A stretch of DNA of 8,236 bases, taken from assembly GCA_904419105.1 (NCBI GenBank), contig CAJFQR010000066.1, positions 1 through 8,236 on the forward strand, read 5' to 3'. Origin of the DNA: Candidatus Avimicrobium faecavium (GTDB lineage: Bacteria; Bacillota; Clostridia; Oscillospirales; Ruminococcaceae). The notes beneath the pieces are model-generated. The model saw only the letters and a program-made list of their open reading frames with translations, ran no database searches and had not been told where the DNA came from. Below, one piece after another: positions 1 to 6,600 of this stretch (its first letter is position 1; every line of letters starts with the position of its first letter). A program made the position numbers and the translations under genes.

Positions 1-78
1 GGCAGGGCTGTGCTCCGAACAGGCCAGCCAGCGCTCAAATCCCAGCAGCATCTCCAGCGAAATGGTATATGCGTTCAA
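1..78 (-). CDS. N-terminal fragment of an unidentified protein, possibly a tyrosine recombinase
   Basis: Only the first 26 codons are inside the window; the gene continues past the left edge. The proposed start is TTG at 78, chosen because an AAAGGAAG ribosome site lies 10 nt upstream on the minus strand. There is no in-frame ATG before residue 10. The visible peptide runs from LNAYTISLEM to ERWLACSEHSPA. The FERWL...S-x-H-SPA pattern resembles the start of the SAM-like N-terminal domain of tyrosine recombinases, where SPAT is usually followed by a KY motif. This is a weak resemblance over very few residues and no catalytic region is visible. The frame also stays open upstream, back to a GTG near 159 inside the neighbouring terminator, so the start is uncertain. 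An unrelated protein is quite possible. Confidence 0.4.
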   Translation of the reverse strand, partial: MNAYTISLEMLLGFERWLACSEHSPA

Positions 79-152
79 GGTCCCGACACTTCCTTTCTCT
101 TTTAGTTTTACAGGAACATCGGTAAATTTGCACGAAATATTTTTAAGAAAGA

Positions 153-198
153 AAAACACCCGTTTCCCACAGATGGTACTGTAAGGAACGGGTGTTTT
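153..198 (-). terminator. Intrinsic terminator of the lipoprotein gene
   Basis: A perfect 12-bp stem is formed by 153-164 (AAAACACCCGTT) and 187-198 (AACGGGTGTTTT). The 22-nt loop can itself pair ACAG (169-172) with CTGT (179-182). Read on the minus strand, the hairpin begins 15 nt after the lipoprotein stop codon and is followed by a T-rich tail (TTTTTCTTTCTT). The opposite exit also has four T residues, so some bidirectional activity is possible. Confidence 0.88.
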
Positions 199-213
199 AC
201 TAGATACAATTGT

Positions 214-1545
214 TCAGGAAACGGCTTCGCAGGACTGAAGATGAAGCGTCCCTTCGGCATCCCGGACAAAGGTCAGCCGGTAACGCGGCAAACGCTCCTC
301 TGCAAAGGCGATCAACTCCGGGTCATCCCGATAGGCATAGCCGTTTTCCGGGACGAACCATTCGCCGTTTTCATCGAGGACACCGGCCAAGCTCATCGTA
401 AGATAGCAGACCTCAGCGGTGCAGCCGTTTTCGGTTTCCGATACCGAGAAGAAGTGGGGCAGCGTATCGGTCCCGCCTCCCATGTGAGGCGGTGTGTAGA
501 CGCCCTCGGTTGGGTGATAGGTCATCTGCCCGGCATCGCCATGGGTGACAGCCCCGGCATCGCCCCAGATGGTCTGGACTGCGGCATTCACCCACTCCCG
601 AGGTGTCAACTGCGTATCGTCGATCGCCGCAAAGAGCACATCCAGAAAACTGTCCTCAGCAGGGTACTCCGGCCAGGCTGCCGGGTACTGCTGACACCGG
701 TAGGTGTCCGGAACGGCGGCCAGAGCTGCACTGCGGCGCTTTTCCTCCGGGAGCTGGGACGGATCCGTGTAGATCCCCACATCACCGGCGGCCGCCACCA
801 GAGAGTAGACCTCCGGATAGTCGGTGCGGACAGCCTCATCTGCCGCCGTAAAGGGCTCTTCCGACGGGAGCAGACCGGGATAGGGCAGGAGCTGCCGCAG
901 AGCGGTGTATTCCTCCCCGGTCACCGGCTGGTTGTAGAGTGCCGGCGGGACATAGCGGCCGTAGTCATCGTCCTCCAATGTGAGACCGCCGAGGGAAAAC
1001 TGTCCGCCGTTGAGCAGAAAGCCGCCTTCATAAAAACCGGCCTGCCGCATCGTCATCGAGATGGTGTTCAGCAGTTCCTCCACTGCGGCCGGTTCGGAGA
1101 GGGTATCAGCCGCCGGGCTGTCCGCCGTCAGCGCAAGGTCGATGACCGGATACATCTTCTCCACCCGGATCTCCGAGATGCCGATCCCTGCCGGCAGGTC
1201 CAGAGCCGCCAGCGCTGCTTCAGCCAGCTGGGTCGGTGTGAGGGACGGGTCGTAGGACCAGGTGTGAACGGTATAGCCCTGCTGCTCGCTGTCCCAGACA
1301 CAGACACGAACCAGAGACGGAGCAGTGGTCTCGGCGAAGCAGAGCACCTCTGCGATTGTGTCCTCGCCCGTCTGCGGTGAGCCTGGAAGCGGGCCGCTTT
1401 CCGCTACATGGGCAAGGACGCCGACGGCATAGGGGTCGAATTCACTTTTCACGGTTGGGGCGGATCTCCAGCCATTGGCACAGCCGGTCAATCCCAGACA
1501 GAGCACCGCCAGCAGGAACGCAGCGGCACGGGTACGCAATTTCAT
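214..1545 (-). CDS. Secreted lipoprotein with a GerMN-like region
   Basis: This is a 443-residue predicted lipoprotein. The start at 1545 is chosen because AGGAGG sits 7 nt upstream and because residues 1-22 form a classic lipoprotein signal. That signal has a Lys/Arg-rich start, a hydrophobic core (AAAFLLAVLCLG) and a lipobox LTGC with Cys22 as the lipidated residue. The frame is open further upstream, but that extension would remove the signal and overlap the neighbouring gene. After a linker, roughly residues 60-190 have the look of a GerMN (spore maturation/germination) domain: LVRVCVW strands, a TPTQLAEAAL helix, VIDLAL, a helix with LLNTISMTM, then LLNGGQFSLGGL. The C-terminal half (about 290-443) is a separate folded region I do not recognise. 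The protein is probably anchored outside the cell membrane. It lies 67 bp after the phosphatase gene, probably shares its transcript, and ends at a strong terminator. The lipoprotein call is firm; the GerMN link is inference from pattern only. Confidence 0.88.
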   Translation of the reverse strand: MKLRTRAAAFLLAVLCLGLTGCANGWRSAPTVKSEFDPYAVGVLAHVAESGPLPGSPQTGEDTIAEVLCFAETTAPSLVRVCVWDSEQQGYTVHTWSYDPSLTPTQLAEAALAALDLPAGIGISEIRVEKMYPVIDLALTADSPAADTLSEPAAVEELLNTISMTMRQAGFYEGGFLLNGGQFSLGGLTLEDDDYGRYVPPALYNQPVTGEEYTALRQLLPYPGLLPSEEPFTAADEAVRTDYPEVYSLVAAAGDVGIYTDPSQLPEEKRRSAALAAVPDTYRCQQYPAAWPEYPAEDSFLDVLFAAIDDTQLTPREWVNAAVQTIWGDAGAVTHGDAGQMTYHPTEGVYTPPHMGGGTDTLPHFFSVSETENGCTAEVCYLTMSLAGVLDENGEWFVPENGYAYRDDPELIAFAEERLPRYRLTFVRDAEGTLHLQSCEAVS

Positions 1546-1552
1546 AGTGATC

Positions 1553-1558
1553 CCTCCT
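1553..1558 (-). promoter_or_regulatory. Ribosome binding site that sets the lipoprotein start
   Basis: On the minus strand this reads AGGAGG, 7 nt before the ATG at 1545. It decides between this start and the longer open frame that begins at 1740. Confidence 0.85.
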
Positions 1559-1568
1559 ATATACAGTA

Positions 1569-1598
1569 TGTGGAGAAAAATCGCGATTTTTCTCCACA
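1569..1598. repeat. Perfect 30-bp palindrome between phosphatase and lipoprotein genes
   Basis: Every base from 1569 to 1598 pairs with its mirror partner around the centre 1583/1584 (half-site TGTGGAGAAAAATCG). It lies 15 nt after the phosphatase stop codon and 24 nt before the lipoprotein start. A partial third copy of the half-site core, CGATTTTTC, lies at 1606-1614 over the phosphatase stop codon. A 9-bp direct repeat, AGTATGTGG, occurs at 1565-1573 and 1619-1627. No T-run follows on either side, so it is not a standard terminator. It could be a repressor operator, an mRNA-stabilising hairpin, or a small repetitive element. Confidence 0.8.
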
Positions 1599-1612
1599 GG
1601 AGGCTCGATTTT

Positions 1613-2284
1613 TCAAAAAGTATGTGGCTCGCCGGTGATGAGAGACCAGTCGAAAGCGGTGAGTGATCCGATGAACCGGTCACAGCTGCGCGCCATCTCC
1701 TCCCGTTCGGCTTCGGGGGCAGAATCGTCGGCGACGCCAACGGTGGTGAAACCGGCCTTTTTGGCGGTGCGCACCGAGTAGAGGGAGTCCTCTACCAGCA
1801 GGATCTCCGCCGGCGGCAGATCAAACCGCCGGGCTGCCTCCAAAAAAATGTCCGGCTTATTTTTACCGCCGTATTCGGTGCAGCTGAGCATAAAGTCGAA
1901 GCAATCCTCCAGACCGTAGTGGGCCATCGAGCCCCGGGCCTGGGTTTCGGTGCTGGCTGTGGCGATACACAGCCGCACCCCCATCTCATGCAGACGGCGC
2001 ACCAGCTCGGCGGCTCCGGGTTTGAGCGCAACCTGAGAGCCATAGACCTCATCGAGCAGCCGGTCTGCCTCAGCAAGGACCTGGTCCGGTGTGAGCGGCC
2101 AGCCATACCGCTCGATCAGCTGTTCCGCGCCGCCCCGCAGGTCCCGGGTGGCAAGCAGATCGGCCAGGCCCGGTTCCGGTTCTCCGCCCAGCCGCCGGAC
2201 CAGCTGATCCGGTACCTCCTGCCAAATACCCATCGAATCGATGAGTGTGCCGTCCAGATCAAAGATCACGCCGCGATGCACCAT
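1613..2284 (-). CDS. HAD-superfamily phosphatase, beta-phosphoglucomutase-like subfamily
   Basis: This 223-residue protein shows all four HAD motifs. Motif I is FDLDGT with nucleophile Asp9 and acid/base Asp11. Motif II is IATAS with Thr109. Motif III is the lysine in GGKNKPD (Lys143). Motif IV is LLVEDS with Glu165-Asp166 for magnesium. Residues 15-85 form a helical C1 cap as in beta-phosphoglucomutase and phosphoglycolate phosphatase relatives, and the length is typical. It should be a cytoplasmic Mg-dependent phosphatase or phosphomutase acting on a small phosphorylated metabolite; the substrate cannot be told from sequence. The start at 2284 is preferred because an AAAGGGG ribosome site precedes it and the DxD motif then falls at residue 9. 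The longer frame from 2347 would begin upstream of the promoter. The last residues (EPHTF) come from the edge of the palindromic repeat region. Confidence 0.9.
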   Translation of the reverse strand: MVHRGVIFDLDGTLIDSMGIWQEVPDQLVRRLGGEPEPGLADLLATRDLRGGAEQLIERYGWPLTPDQVLAEADRLLDEVYGSQVALKPGAAELVRRLHEMGVRLCIATASTETQARGSMAHYGLEDCFDFMLSCTEYGGKNKPDIFLEAARRFDLPPAEILLVEDSLYSVRTAKKAGFTTVGVADDSAPEAEREEMARSCDRFIGSLTAFDWSLITGEPHTF

Positions 2285-2308
2285 TGCTCTATCCCCTTTC
2301 TCGAATAT

Positions 2309-2322
2309 CGGTACAGATACCG
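2309..2322. promoter_or_regulatory. Small inverted repeat over the phosphatase transcription start
   Basis: CGGTA (2309-2313) and TACCG (2318-2322) form a 5-bp dyad with a 4-nt gap. It lies 4 bp downstream of the -10 element and would cover the expected transcription start, a common place for a repressor site. It is short and may be chance. Confidence 0.3.
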
Positions 2323-2326
2323 TTTC

Positions 2327-2355
2327 AGTATACCACAGACGCATCACAGGCGCAA
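2327..2355 (-). promoter_or_regulatory. Sigma-A promoter of the phosphatase-lipoprotein transcript
   Basis: On the minus strand the -10 is TATACT (2332-2327), preceded by TGG to give an extended -10. The -35 is the weak TTGCGC (2355-2350), and the spacer is exactly 17 bp. Transcription would start near 2320, just upstream of the phosphatase ribosome site. The promoter begins directly after the spo0A terminator, which supports a separate unit. Confidence 0.7.
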
Positions 2356-2365
2356 ATCCAAAGAA

Positions 2366-2393
2366 AAAAGGACCGGATTGCTCCGGTCCTTTT
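2366..2393 (-). terminator. Intrinsic terminator of spo0A
   Basis: A 12-bp perfect stem pairs 2366-2377 with 2382-2393 (core GGACCGGA/TCCGGTCC) around a TTGC loop. On the minus strand it starts 4 nt after the spo0A stop codon and runs into a T-rich tail (TTTTTTCTTT). The stem ends in A:T pairs on both sides, so it may work in either direction. Confidence 0.92.
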
Positions 2394-2397
2394 CCGG

Positions 2398-3159
2398 TCA
2401 GGCGCCTCGCTGCCGGCGGCTCATGTTGATCTTGTCCGCAATCATTGCGATAAACTCGCTGTTGGTGGGCTTCCCCCGGGAGGAGTTGATCGTGTACCCA
2501 AAGTAGTGCTCGAGCACCTCCACATTGCCCCGGTCCCAGGCCACCTCAATCGCGTGGCGAATGGCACGCTCTACCCGTGAGGCGGTGGTGCCGTATTTTT
2601 GAGCGACACCAGGATAGAGCTGTTTGGTGATGGCGGAGAGCACGCTTTGATCGGCAATCACCATCAGGATCGACTCCCGCAGATAGTAGTAGCCCTTGAT
2701 ATGGGCCGGTACACCGATTTGATGGAGAATCTCGGTGACGGTGAGCTCCAGCCCCGCAGGGTCTGCCGGCGTATCCGCCGTGGAGCGGCCGCCTCCGGCC
2801 ATCTGCACAATGCGTTCCGCGGCTATCTCCGGTGAGAAGGGCTTGAGAAAGCAGTACACTGCCCCAGCCGCAAAGAGCTCCCGCTCCAACGCCACATTTT
2901 CAAACGGGGCCATCACCATAAAACGAGGCGGGGCCGGAAGGTCCTCCACAGCCTTCATCACCCCAAGGGCGTCCAGGCCGGGCAGAAACACATCCATCAG
3001 TACCATGCCCGGATGCTCCTGCCGGATCAGCTCCAGAACAGCACTGCCGTCCCGAGGTGCCCTCAGCAGCTCAAAGCCGCATTCGGCCAGCAGGGTATCC
3101 ATGCGGTCCAGGAAGCCGGTGTCATCCTCCGCGATCAAGATTTTCGGACTCATCAACAT
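2398..3159 (-). CDS. spo0A: Spo0A, sporulation transcription factor (response regulator)
   Basis: Spo0A is the master regulator of entry into sporulation; when phosphorylated it binds 0A boxes to switch genes on or off. This 253-residue protein has a receiver domain (about 5-120) with acidic pocket Glu11/Asp12/Asp13, phospho-acceptor Asp56 and conserved Lys106 in FLKPF. A linker (122-138) leads to the Spo0A-specific DNA-binding domain (about 139-250). That domain carries family hallmarks: GVPAHIKGYYYLRE, SRVERAIRHAIEVAW in the recognition-helix region, and GKPTNSEFIAMIADK. The effector half is near textbook, but the receiver is more divergent: the usual switch Thr/Ser after the fourth strand appears replaced by Met83 (MVMAPFEN). 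The start at 3159 has AGGAG 9 nt upstream; a second ATG two codons later is possible. It has its own promoter and terminator. Its common clostridial neighbour spoIVB is not adjacent here. Confidence 0.97.
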   Translation of the reverse strand: MLMSPKILIAEDDTGFLDRMDTLLAECGFELLRAPRDGSAVLELIRQEHPGMVLMDVFLPGLDALGVMKAVEDLPAPPRFMVMAPFENVALERELFAAGAVYCFLKPFSPEIAAERIVQMAGGGRSTADTPADPAGLELTVTEILHQIGVPAHIKGYYYLRESILMVIADQSVLSAITKQLYPGVAQKYGTTASRVERAIRHAIEVAWDRGNVEVLEHYFGYTINSSRGKPTNSEFIAMIADKINMSRRQRGA

Positions 3160-3191
3160 AGTCGTTCACTCCTGTATTGTGTTTTTGCTGT

Positions 3192-3198
3192 ATCGACA
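3192..3198 (-). promoter_or_regulatory. Possible 0A box at the spo0A promoter
   Basis: The minus strand reads TGTCGAT, one mismatch from the 0A-box consensus TGNCGAA. It lies 6 bp downstream of the spo0A -10, over the expected transcription start. Spo0A controls its own gene in known spore formers, so feedback is plausible. A single 6/7 match is weak evidence. Confidence 0.35.
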
Positions 3199-3204
3199 TT
3201 ACAC

Positions 3205-3233
3205 AGTTTAACATATATTTCCAATCGTTGCAA
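3205..3233 (-). promoter_or_regulatory. Sigma-A promoter of spo0A
   Basis: The minus strand shows -35 TTGCAA (3233-3228), a 17-bp spacer and -10 TAAACT (3210-3205), with TGT just upstream making an extended -10. The predicted start near 3198 gives a short leader of about 40 nt carrying the AGGAG ribosome site. No sigma-H type promoter with proper spacing was found by eye. Confidence 0.75.
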
Positions 3234-3308
3234 GAGAATTTACATTTTTTAGCAGCCAAAAAGCTGCTCAAATTCCATTGAAAATTCTGGTAATTTTTCC
3301 CGAAACTT

Positions 3309-3328
3309 GCCCAATGTCTGGGCTTTTT
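3309..3328 (+). repeat. Short hairpin followed by a T-run
   Basis: GCCCA (3309-3313) pairs with TGGGC (3319-3323), followed at once by TTTTT on the plus strand. It resembles a weak intrinsic terminator, but no plus-strand gene or convincing promoter lies upstream. The TTGCCCAA at its left arm recurs at 3359-3366, both times followed closely by TGTCTG. Confidence 0.35.
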
Positions 3329-3434
3329 CCGTCATCTGAGGTGAAAAATCGACGCATTTTGCCCAAATTGTCTGACTTATTCTGGAACTTAAAGACAAAC
3401 TTCCGCCGTTTCGCGACAAAAACCTCGTCTCCGG

Positions 3435-3487
3435 ACGGCAAACAGATCGTTTGTAGACCGAAGAAACGATTTCGCTGTTTTTCCCGT
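3435..3487. repeat. 53-nt imperfect inverted repeat of unknown function
   Basis: Three nested arms pair in order: ACGG (3435-3438) with CCGT (3484-3487), AAACAG (3440-3445) with CTGTTT (3475-3480), and ATCGTTT (3446-3452) with AAACGAT (3464-3470). The end loop is 11 nt (3453-3463), and one side has a TTCG bulge (3471-3474). That gives 17 pairs in a 53-nt span. It lies outside the leaders expected from the main spo0A and activase promoters, so it is either a DNA site or part of an RNA made from another start. Confidence 0.55.
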
Positions 3488-3530
3488 AATTTTTATTTAT
3501 AAATTAGAAACATTCGTAACAAAAGGGAAA

Positions 3531-3559
3531 TTTACATTTCACAGGAAAGTGAGTATAAT
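3531..3559 (+). promoter_or_regulatory. Strong sigma-A promoter of the activase gene
   Basis: TTTACA (3531-3536), a 17-bp spacer and a perfect TATAAT (3554-3559) form a near-consensus promoter. Transcription would start near 3566, giving a leader of about 100 nt before the ATG at 3669. Confidence 0.88.
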
Positions 3560-3668
3560 ATCGGTTAGAACCATTTACACCAAAACACCTTGAACTTCAA
3601 ATCAAGTGCCGGTGGCATTTTCAGACATAGCCCGGCGGAGGCCGGAGGGAAGTTTTCAGAGGGATCAC

Positions 3669-6600
3669 ATGCAACAAACGAAAACTGTCTATCAAATTGG
3701 GATCGATGTTGGCTCAACCACAACCAAGATCGTCGCACTGGAGCCGGAGAGCGGGCGGGTGGCCTATGCGGATTACCAGCGTCACCACGCCGACCAGGTG
3801 AAAAGCGTCTCCGACGCCGTCTGGAGGCTGGCAGGACATTTTCCGGACGGGGAGTTCCGCTTTGCGCTCACCGGCTCCGGGGCCAAAAGCCTGGCGGATG
3901 CGGTAGGTCTGCCTTATGTACAGGAGGTGGTGGCAAACTCCATCGCTCTCCGGGCACGTTATGAGCGGGTGGGTACTGCCATCGAGCTCGGTGGGCAGGA
4001 CGCCAAGATCATCTTCTTCCGAAAGAACAGCACCAGCGGTCAGCTGGAGGCAGCGGATATGCGTATGAACGGCAGCTGCGCCGGCGGCACCGGGGCCTTT
4101 CTTGATGAGATCGCCTCGCTGCTCCATGTGCCCATCGAGGAATTTGACTCCCTCGCCGCCAAAGGCGACTGTGTCTATGATGTGTCCGGCCGCTGCGGTG
4201 TCTATGCCAAAACCGATATCCAGCCGCTGCTCAACCAGGGCGTTTCCAGGGAAAACATTGCCCTGTCTGCTTTCCATGCTGTCGCCAAGCAGACCATTGG
4301 CGGGCTGGCCCAGGGGCTGGAGATCCAGCGGCCGGTGGCCTTTGAGGGCGGTCCTCTGACCTTTAATCCAACGCTGGTGCGAGTATTTCAGGAACGGCTG
4401 GGCTTAGCGGGCGGCGAGATTCTCATTCCCGAGCGTCCGGAACTGATGATGGCCCGGGGGGCAGCGCTGTCCCTTGGGGCTCTCTTTGACGCTGCCGATG
4501 GCCAGGCAGAGGTCCGCACGCTGCTGGACAAGCTGCAGCGGCTGCACACCGAGGACAGCCGCCATGCTGACAGCGCTCCGCCCTTCTTTCGGAGTGAGGA
4601 GGAGCGAGCCGCCTTTGAGCGAAACCATGCCCTCCCCGAGTGGGTCCCCTATCAGCCGGAGGCCGGTGAGACGGTCCGCGCCTGGCTGGGCATCGACTCG
4701 GGCAGCACCACAACGAAATTCGTGCTGCTGGCGGAGGATGAGACCCTGCTCGACGCGTTTTACGCACCGAACCAGGGCGACCCGCTGATGGTGGCCAAAC
4801 GGGCATTGCTCGAGCTGAGGGACCGTTACCGGGCCGCCGGCGCCACACTGGAGATCCTCGGGGCCGGCACCACCGGCTACGGGGAACAGCTCTTCGCCAA
4901 TGCCTTCTCCGCCGAGTGCCACATGGTCGAGACGGTGGCCCATGCCAGAGCAGCGGCCAAGTTCGTCCCCAATGCCAGCTTTATCCTCGACATCGGCGGC
5001 CAGGATATGAAGGCCATCTGGCTGGACCGCGGAGTCATCACCAACATCGTCGTCAACGAGGCCTGTTCTTCCGGCTGTGGCTCCTTTCTTGAAAACTTTG
5101 CCGCCTCACTGGGGATCCCGGTGGACCGGATCGCCTCCGCTGCCTTCGCCTCCCAGCATCCGGCCAAGCTCGGCAGCCGCTGCACGGTCTTTATGAACAG
5201 CTCGATCATCACCGAGCAGCGCAACGGCAAACTCCCCGGGGACATCATGGCCGGTCTCTGCCGGTCGATCATCGAGAATGTGTTCACCAAGGTCATCCGC
5301 ATTTCCAATGTGGATTCGCTGGGAGATACCATCGTCGTCCAGGGCGGCACCTTCCGCAACGATGCGGTGCTTGCAGCGCTGGAGCAGTACATCGGCCGCA
5401 AGGTGACCCGTGCGCCCTATCCGGGCATCATGGGAGCCATCGGTGCGGCGCTGCTGACAAAGGAGCGGATGAAAGATGGCCGGCGCACCTTCATCGGGCT
5501 GGACGCCCTGGAGCACTTCTCCTACACCCAAACCGCCAACTCTCCCTGTCCGTTTTGTATGAACCACTGCAAACGCACCATCATCACCTTCTCCAACGGC
5601 AGCAGCTGGGTGACCAACAACCGCTGTGAGAAGGGGGAGATCCTCGGCGATCCGGCAGATGCCGCCGTCCGGGAGCAGGTCCGGGAAAAGACCCTGGAAA
5701 AGGAAAAAGTTCCGAACCTGTTTGCCCTGCGGGAAAAGCTCCTGTTCCGGGACTACCCCTGCACACCGGCACAAAAGAGGGACACGGTCATCGGGCTGCC
5801 CCGGGTGCTCTCCTTCTGGGACAATATGCCCTTCTGGAAGACCTTTTTCCAGGCGCTTGGATACACTGTCAAGGTCTCCCGGCCAAGCACCCGTAAACTC
5901 TATGAAAACGGCCTTTCGGCGGTGACCTCGGACACCGTCTGCTTCCCGGCCAAACTGGTGCATGGGCACATCCGCGATCTGGTGGAGCAGAAGGTGGACC
6001 GCATCTTTATGCCCTCCATCAGCGTTGTGCCCACCGAGAACACCGAGGAGACCAGCTATTCGATGTGCGCGGTGGTCAAGGGGTATCCCCTTGTCATCCG
6101 CAATTCGGACAGTCCGGAAAAGCAGCAGGGCATTCCGTTTGATGCCCCGATGTTCTTCTGGTATAACGATACCGACCGGGACAACCAGCTTATCCGGTAC
6201 ATGCAGGAGAGCTGCCGCATCTCCTCAAAGGAGACCAGAGCCGCCATCGCCGCCGCCGATCGGGCCCAGCGCACCTTCCGATCGGAGCTGGAGACGGCGG
6301 GTGCACGGGTCCTCGACCAGGTTGGTCAGACCGGAGGCTATGCGGTGGTGCTGGCCTCCCGTCCCTATCAAAACGATCCGCTGGTGAACCACGATCTGCC
6401 GGAGATGTTCACCGCACTGGGGATCCCGGTGCTCACCGTCGATTCGGTGCCCCGGGCCACCGAGGTGGATCTGAGCCGCAGCACACTGGACATCGTCAAC
6501 AACTACCACGCCCGGATGCTCTCAACGGCGATCCTTGCCGCCCGTGATCCGCGGCTGGAGTATGTGCAGATTGTCAGTTTCGGCTGCGGGCACGATGCCT

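Larger units (their letters stand above)
3234..3530. other. Gene-free divergent intergenic region
   Basis: These roughly 300 AT-rich bases separate the spo0A promoter from the activase promoter. The short open frames inside have no ribosome site and no protein-like composition, so I call no gene. The region holds several dyads: AGCAGC/GCTGCT at 3251-3268, GCCCA/TGGGC at 3309-3323, TTGTCT/AGACAA at 3368-3398 and the large structure at 3435-3487. A possible minus-strand promoter is TTGTTA (3522-3517), 17 bp, TAAATA (3499-3494). It would start a transcript at the edge of the 3435-3487 structure, but AT-rich DNA gives such matches easily. Confidence 0.6.

Noticed and set aside
241..1380. A 379-codon plus-strand open frame opposite the lipoprotein
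   Set aside because: The minus strand has a signal peptide, lipobox, ribosome site and terminator; this frame has none of these and is rich in Arg, His and Cys, as shadows often are.
1546..1740. Longer start for the lipoprotein
   Set aside because: It would overlap the phosphatase gene, run through the palindrome and bury the signal peptide; AGGAGG clearly marks 1545.
3251..3268. AGCAGC/GCTGCT hairpin as a terminator
   Set aside because: Neither exit side carries a T-run (CAAATT on plus, AAAAAA on minus), and no transcript is expected to end there.
3160..3330. Sigma-H promoter for spo0A
   Set aside because: GGGAAAA and GGAAT-like pieces exist upstream on the minus strand, but their spacing does not fit the 12-14 bp usual for sigma-H.
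3278..3502. A 74-codon open frame in the divergent intergenic region
   Set aside because: It has no ribosome site, sits in AT-rich low-complexity DNA full of dyads, and has an unconvincing composition.
3606..3668. GTG start for the activase, 21 codons upstream of the ATG
   Set aside because: The extra residues (MPVAFSDIARRR...) do not look like the family, no good ribosome site precedes the GTG, and ATG 3669 puts the first motif at residue 11.
5106..5969. A 287-codon minus-strand open frame
   Set aside because: It is a shadow of the second ATPase domain and linker, with no ribosome site and no protein-like features.
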